Shown here piece by piece: positions 60,760 through 64,000 of a stretch of DNA of 64,000 nt. Numbering within the stretch: the first letter of the stretch is position 1; every line of letters starts with the position of its first letter. Origin of the DNA: CAYUMU01 sp964445985 (lineage in GTDB: Bacteria > Planctomycetota > Planctomycetia > Pirellulales > S012-138); the NCBI GenBank assembly GCA_964445985.1, contig CAYUMU010000001.1, positions 124,001-188,000 on the forward strand, written 5' to 3'. A model generated the notes under the pieces. It searched no databases. It was given only the letters and a program-made list of their open reading frames with translations, and had not been told where the DNA came from. A program made the translations under genes and the position numbers.

Positions 60760-62091
60760 CTAAGTGAGGGTTTCGATAATTTTGATGAGCGGCATGAAGA
60801 GGGCGATCACGATGAAGCCCACGATACCGCCGAGCACCACGATCATGAGCGGCTCGAGCAAGCTGGTGAGGCTGTCGGTGAGCACGGCCACCTCTTCGTC
60901 GTAAGTGTCGGCCACCTTGTTGAGCATGGTATCCAGTTCACCGGTTTCTTCGCCCACGTCCACCATGTTCACCACCAGGTCGTCGACCACGCGGCGATTC
61001 ATCTTCATCAGGTAGATCAAAATGCCGATCGGACCCGCCACGAACAAGAACCACCAAAAAGCGGTGATGGGGTGGAAGGTAGGCCGCGAATATTGCTTCA
61101 TCGGCCCGGCAATGGCTTCGCCTTCGCGAATGGCTTCGTAAATCTTGCCATACATATTTTCGAAGACAAAGTTGTTGCTCGTTTCCCGCGTCATGTTCAG
61201 CGCTTCGAGAATCGGCACGCCGCTGGTAATCAGGGTGCCCAGCGTGCGCGTGGTGCGGGCCACGATGTTCTTTTCAATGATCTGGCCAAACACCGGAATC
61301 TTGAGCACAAAGTTGTCCCAGCCCGCGCGGCCCTCTTTAAAGTTGCGCGATATTTTGACCGTCAGGAAAATCAGAATCGGGAAGGCCGGGATCAAATACC
61401 AATAGGTGCTGGTCCACATCGACATGTTGATCAGCATTTGGGTAATGCCAGGCAACTCGGTGCCGAAGTCTTCAAAGATTTTTTGAAACGCCGGCACGAT
61501 CTTGATCATGATGAACGTGAGAATACCCACGGCAATCAACACCACCACGATCGGGTAGACCATGGCGCCTTTGACTTTCCGTTTGAGCGACTGGGCCTTC
61601 TCGAGGAAGTCGGCCAGGCGTTGCAAAATGATTTCGAGGGCGCCGCCGGCCTCGCCCGCTTTGATCATGTTCACATACAACCGGCTGAACGCCCGAGGTT
61701 GCTTGCCCATGGCTTCCGAAAGCGTGGCCCCCGACTCGATGTCGTCGCAGACATCCATCAAGGCGTTTTTCAGCGGGCCAGGTTTGCATTGGCCTTCCAG
61801 AATTCGCAGGCTGCGCAAAATCGGCAAACCGGCGTCTTGCAGAATGCTCAACTGCCGCGTGAACGTGCAGAGCACCTTGGTGTTCACGCCGCCAATGGCA
61901 AAACTCTTGGGCCGTTTGCCCCCCTTGCCGCCTTTGGCTGCCTGTTTTTTTACCTTTTTGACCGTGAGCTTGGTAACGAAGTAGCCCATCTGCCGAATGG
62001 TTTGTTGGGCTTCTTCTTCGTTGGGGGCGTCGATGACGTCCTTAATCTCTTGGCCCGTGGCGTCCATCGCCTCGAATTGAAAAGTTGGCAT
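60760..62091 (-). CDS. GspF/PilC-family inner-membrane platform protein
   Basis: 443 residues. The N-terminal cytoplasmic domain starts PTFQFEAMDATGQEIKDVID, has IRQMGYFVTKLTV, then the first T2SSF domain with FTRQLSILQDAGLPILRSLR and the first TM cluster (VVVLIAVGILTFIMIKIVPA near 180). A second T2SSF copy contains RTTRTLGTLITSGVPILEAL and MVDVGEETGELDTMLNKVAD, with two more spans (near 230 and 345) and the last (IVVLGGIVGFIVIALFMPLI). This is the expected length and order for PilC/GspF, which couples the assembly ATPase to the pseudopilus base. It is 179 bp after the ATPase gene and 166 bp before the first prepilin. Confidence 0.94.
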   Translation of the reverse strand: MPTFQFEAMDATGQEIKDVIDAPNEEEAQQTIRQMGYFVTKLTVKKVKKQAAKGGKGGKRPKSFAIGGVNTKVLCTFTRQLSILQDAGLPILRSLRILEGQCKPGPLKNALMDVCDDIESGATLSEAMGKQPRAFSRLYVNMIKAGEAGGALEIILQRLADFLEKAQSLKRKVKGAMVYPIVVVLIAVGILTFIMIKIVPAFQKIFEDFGTELPGITQMLINMSMWTSTYWYLIPAFPILIFLTVKISRNFKEGRAGWDNFVLKIPVFGQIIEKNIVARTTRTLGTLITSGVPILEALNMTRETSNNFVFENMYGKIYEAIREGEAIAGPMKQYSRPTFHPITAFWWFLFVAGPIGILIYLMKMNRRVVDDLVVNMVDVGEETGELDTMLNKVADTYDEEVAVLTDSLTSLLEPLMIVVLGGIVGFIVIALFMPLIKIIETLT

Positions 62092-62270
62092 CGCTTCACG
62101 CTCGTTGGGGGGAGAAGGGAGGCGTACGTTGCAAATGAAAACTATTGCCCGCGGGAAACGCCCTCTCCTGATGGATGACAGTCAGGGCGGCGCGACCCAG
62201 GCAGCGGTGAATTACGAAACACGAGTTATGGAAATGGCGGTTATGTTAATCGGTTGCTTTTGATTGGTGA

Positions 62271-63989
62271 TCATCCTTCCACGATGGTTTCACGCACCAC
62301 TTCTTCCAGCGAGGTGCGGCCGGCGTAGGCGGCGTCCATGCCCGCATCGCGGAGCGTAACCATGCCGTTGCTGCGGGCCGCGTCGCGCAGGTCGTCGGTG
62401 GAGGCGTTGCTGACGATCATGTCGCGAATTTCATCGGTCATAATCATCAACTCAAACAGACCGGTGCGGCCTTTGTAACCCGAGTTGTTGCAAACCTCGC
62501 AGCCCACGCCGCGGTAGAACTTTTTGCCCACGATGTCGGCCGGCGTAAGCTTGAGATCGGCCAGCAGTTCGGCGCTGGCCGAAACTTCCTGGCTGCAATT
62601 GGTGCACACGCGGCGCACCAACCGCTGGGCCAGAATGGCCTCGACCGTGGCCGTGATCAAAAACGGGGCGATGCCCATGTCGCGAAGGCGGGTGATCGTG
62701 CTGGGGGCATCGTTGGTGTGCAGGGTGCTGAATACGGTATGGCCCGTCAGCGAAGCTTGAATGGCGATCTCGGCCGTTTCCACGTCGCGGATTTCGCCCA
62801 CCAGAATCTTATCGGGATCCTGGCGAAGAATGGCCCGCAGGCAACTGGAGAAGGTCACGCCAATATCGGCATCGATCGGCACCTGAATAATGCCGTCGAT
62901 ATCGTACTCGATGGGGTCTTCGGTCGTGATCAGCTTGTCTTCAATATGGTTGAGCTCGCTCAGGGCCGAGTACAGCGTGGTGGTTTTGCCGGAACCCGTG
63001 GGGCCGGTCACCAGAATAATGCCGTTGGGTTTGCCGATGACCTTGCGGAAGGGCACCAGCGTGGTGGCGTCCATACCCACCTGGTTGAGATCGAGCTTGA
63101 CAACCGACCGATCGAGCACCCGGCAAACCACGCTTTCGCCAAACATGGTGGGAAGCACGGCCACGCGCAGATCGACGGGGTGGCCACCCACGGTAAGCTC
63201 GATGCGGCCGTCTTGCGGCAACCGCCGCTCGGCAATATCGAGATTGGCCATCACCTTGAGCCGGGTGGTAATGGCAAAGGCCAAATGGCGCGGCGGCGGC
63301 ACCATTTCAAACAGCACGCCGTCGGCCTTGATGCGAATTTTGAATTCGTCTTCAAACGGCTCAAAGTGCAAGTCGCTCGCCTTGTCTTTAATGGCCAGCA
63401 ACAGCACCATGTTGAGCAGCTTGCGCACCGGGGCGCTATCCACCAGTTCTTCCACGCTGCCGATATCGATGGGGCCTTCGCGCGCCAGCGCGGCCGCCGC
63501 CGACGCCAGCTCCTGGTCTTCGGCGATGGAATCGACAATGTCGCTGAGGTTTTCAACCGTGGAGTAGTAGCGATCGAGCCCTTGCTGAATTTCGTTTTCG
63601 GTGGTTACCACGGCGCGAACTTCGTAGCCGAGGAAGTTCCGCAGTTCATCGAGCACCTGCAGCTTTTGCGGGTCGCTGGTGGCAATCGTGAGCATATCGT
63701 CTTTGAATGCGATCGGCACAATGCGGTAGAGCTGCGCCATGGGCTCGGTGATGTAGTTGAGCACCTCGGGCGGAATCACCGCTTCGCTGAGCGAGAAGGT
63801 CTGCATGCCCATTTGCTCGGCCAGGGCCTGCGCGATTTGCTCATCGCTCACCAGGCCCATCGACTCGGCGATCTTGCCCAACAGTTCGTTGGGGCGATTG
63901 TCATGCTGCTCTTCCAGCAACATTTCCAACTGGTCTTCATCAATGAAGCCCAGGTCTACCAGAATTTGTCCGATGCGACGAATAGCCAT
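62271..63989 (-). CDS. GspE/PilB-family assembly ATPase
   Basis: 572 residues. The N-terminal MshEN-like domains (1-150) include RRIGQILVDLGFIDEDQLE and LLGKIAESMGLVSDEQIAQA. The ATPase domain has LHFEPFEDEFKIRIKADGVL, Walker A ILVTGPTGSGKTTTLYSA with Lys335, the Asp box (EDPIEYDIDGI), Walker B LVGEIRDVETAEIA, and the His box THLHTNDA-like HTVFSTLHTNDAPSTI. A zinc site follows with CTNCSQE and CEVCNNSGYKG (CxxC plus CxxC). All catalytic motifs of extension-type GspE/PilB are intact. No secretin, prepilin peptidase or PilM/N/O genes are in the window. The start is followed within 11 bases by the window edge. Confidence 0.95.
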   Translation of the reverse strand: MAIRRIGQILVDLGFIDEDQLEMLLEEQHDNRPNELLGKIAESMGLVSDEQIAQALAEQMGMQTFSLSEAVIPPEVLNYITEPMAQLYRIVPIAFKDDMLTIATSDPQKLQVLDELRNFLGYEVRAVVTTENEIQQGLDRYYSTVENLSDIVDSIAEDQELASAAAALAREGPIDIGSVEELVDSAPVRKLLNMVLLLAIKDKASDLHFEPFEDEFKIRIKADGVLFEMVPPPRHLAFAITTRLKVMANLDIAERRLPQDGRIELTVGGHPVDLRVAVLPTMFGESVVCRVLDRSVVKLDLNQVGMDATTLVPFRKVIGKPNGIILVTGPTGSGKTTTLYSALSELNHIEDKLITTEDPIEYDIDGIIQVPIDADIGVTFSSCLRAILRQDPDKILVGEIRDVETAEIAIQASLTGHTVFSTLHTNDAPSTITRLRDMGIAPFLITATVEAILAQRLVRRVCTNCSQEVSASAELLADLKLTPADIVGKKFYRGVGCEVCNNSGYKGRTGLFELMIMTDEIRDMIVSNASTDDLRDAARSNGMVTLRDAGMDAAYAGRTSLEEVVRETIVEG

Positions 63990-64000
63990 GGAACGAACGA

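Overview
The window looks like a chromosomal segment of a GC-rich planctomycete, probably Pirellulales-like. This is inferred from gene content, not from a marker gene. Supporting signs are two very large Ser/Thr kinases fused to a membrane anchor and a WD40-type propeller, a Tat-exported DUF1501 protein, giant secreted TPR proteins, large secreted glycoside hydrolases and beta-helix proteins, and a pseudopilin cluster whose members carry long lumenal domains. I see no rRNA, tRNA, CRISPR array, prophage or complete insertion sequence.

Layout. 1-2.1 kb: two coupled GT4 glycosyltransferases, the first cut by the window edge. 2.2-2.65 kb: an antitoxin-like gene followed by a ParE/RelE-type toxin that breaks off after 23 codons at a 141-bp palindromic element. 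2.65-6.1 kb: a DapA-family aldolase/lyase, then divergently a response regulator and histidine kinase. 6.4-21.2 kb: two kinase-propeller genes enclose a secreted protein of unknown function and a lipoprotein of the S49 (SppA) family that has lost both catalytic residues. 21.2-24.3 kb: a Tat-leader remnant and a seven-gene minus-strand set of small envelope proteins (DUF1328, CsbD, DUF883/YqjD, YqjE types); four of them share one anchor motif. 24.7-28.8 kb: rhomboid protease, two membrane proteins, DUF1501. 29-36.2 kb: two secreted TPR proteins (492 and 1830 aa), with a STAS protein divergent. 37.3-41.7 kb: a clan-A glycoside hydrolase lies between two direct copies of a structured intergenic repeat of about 270 bp. 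41.8-48 kb: phosphotransferase, beta-helix protein, MoxR ATPase, GH5 hydrolase. 48.3-50.3 kb: two unknown proteins. 50.3-64 kb: a minus-strand type II secretion/type IV pilus-like operon: GspE/PilB ATPase, GspF/PilC platform, five prepilins, and a 1714-aa GspK/PilX-like protein.

How it fits together. The pilus-like operon has tight overlaps through its prepilins and probably builds one pseudopilus with a very large minor component. The small envelope genes form a plausible stationary-phase/osmotic-stress module. The kinases, two-component pair and STAS protein are separate signalling inputs with no visible shared target.

The most unusual signal is non-coding. The two intergenic repeats are strings of six or seven short hairpins. 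In one copy the loops of hairpins 2 and 5 are perfectly complementary over 13 nt, so they could form a kissing or pseudoknotted RNA. A perfect TATAAT lies just upstream of the other copy. The other main points are the protease-dead S49 lipoprotein, the toxin cut off by a palindromic element, and the giant GspK-like protein.
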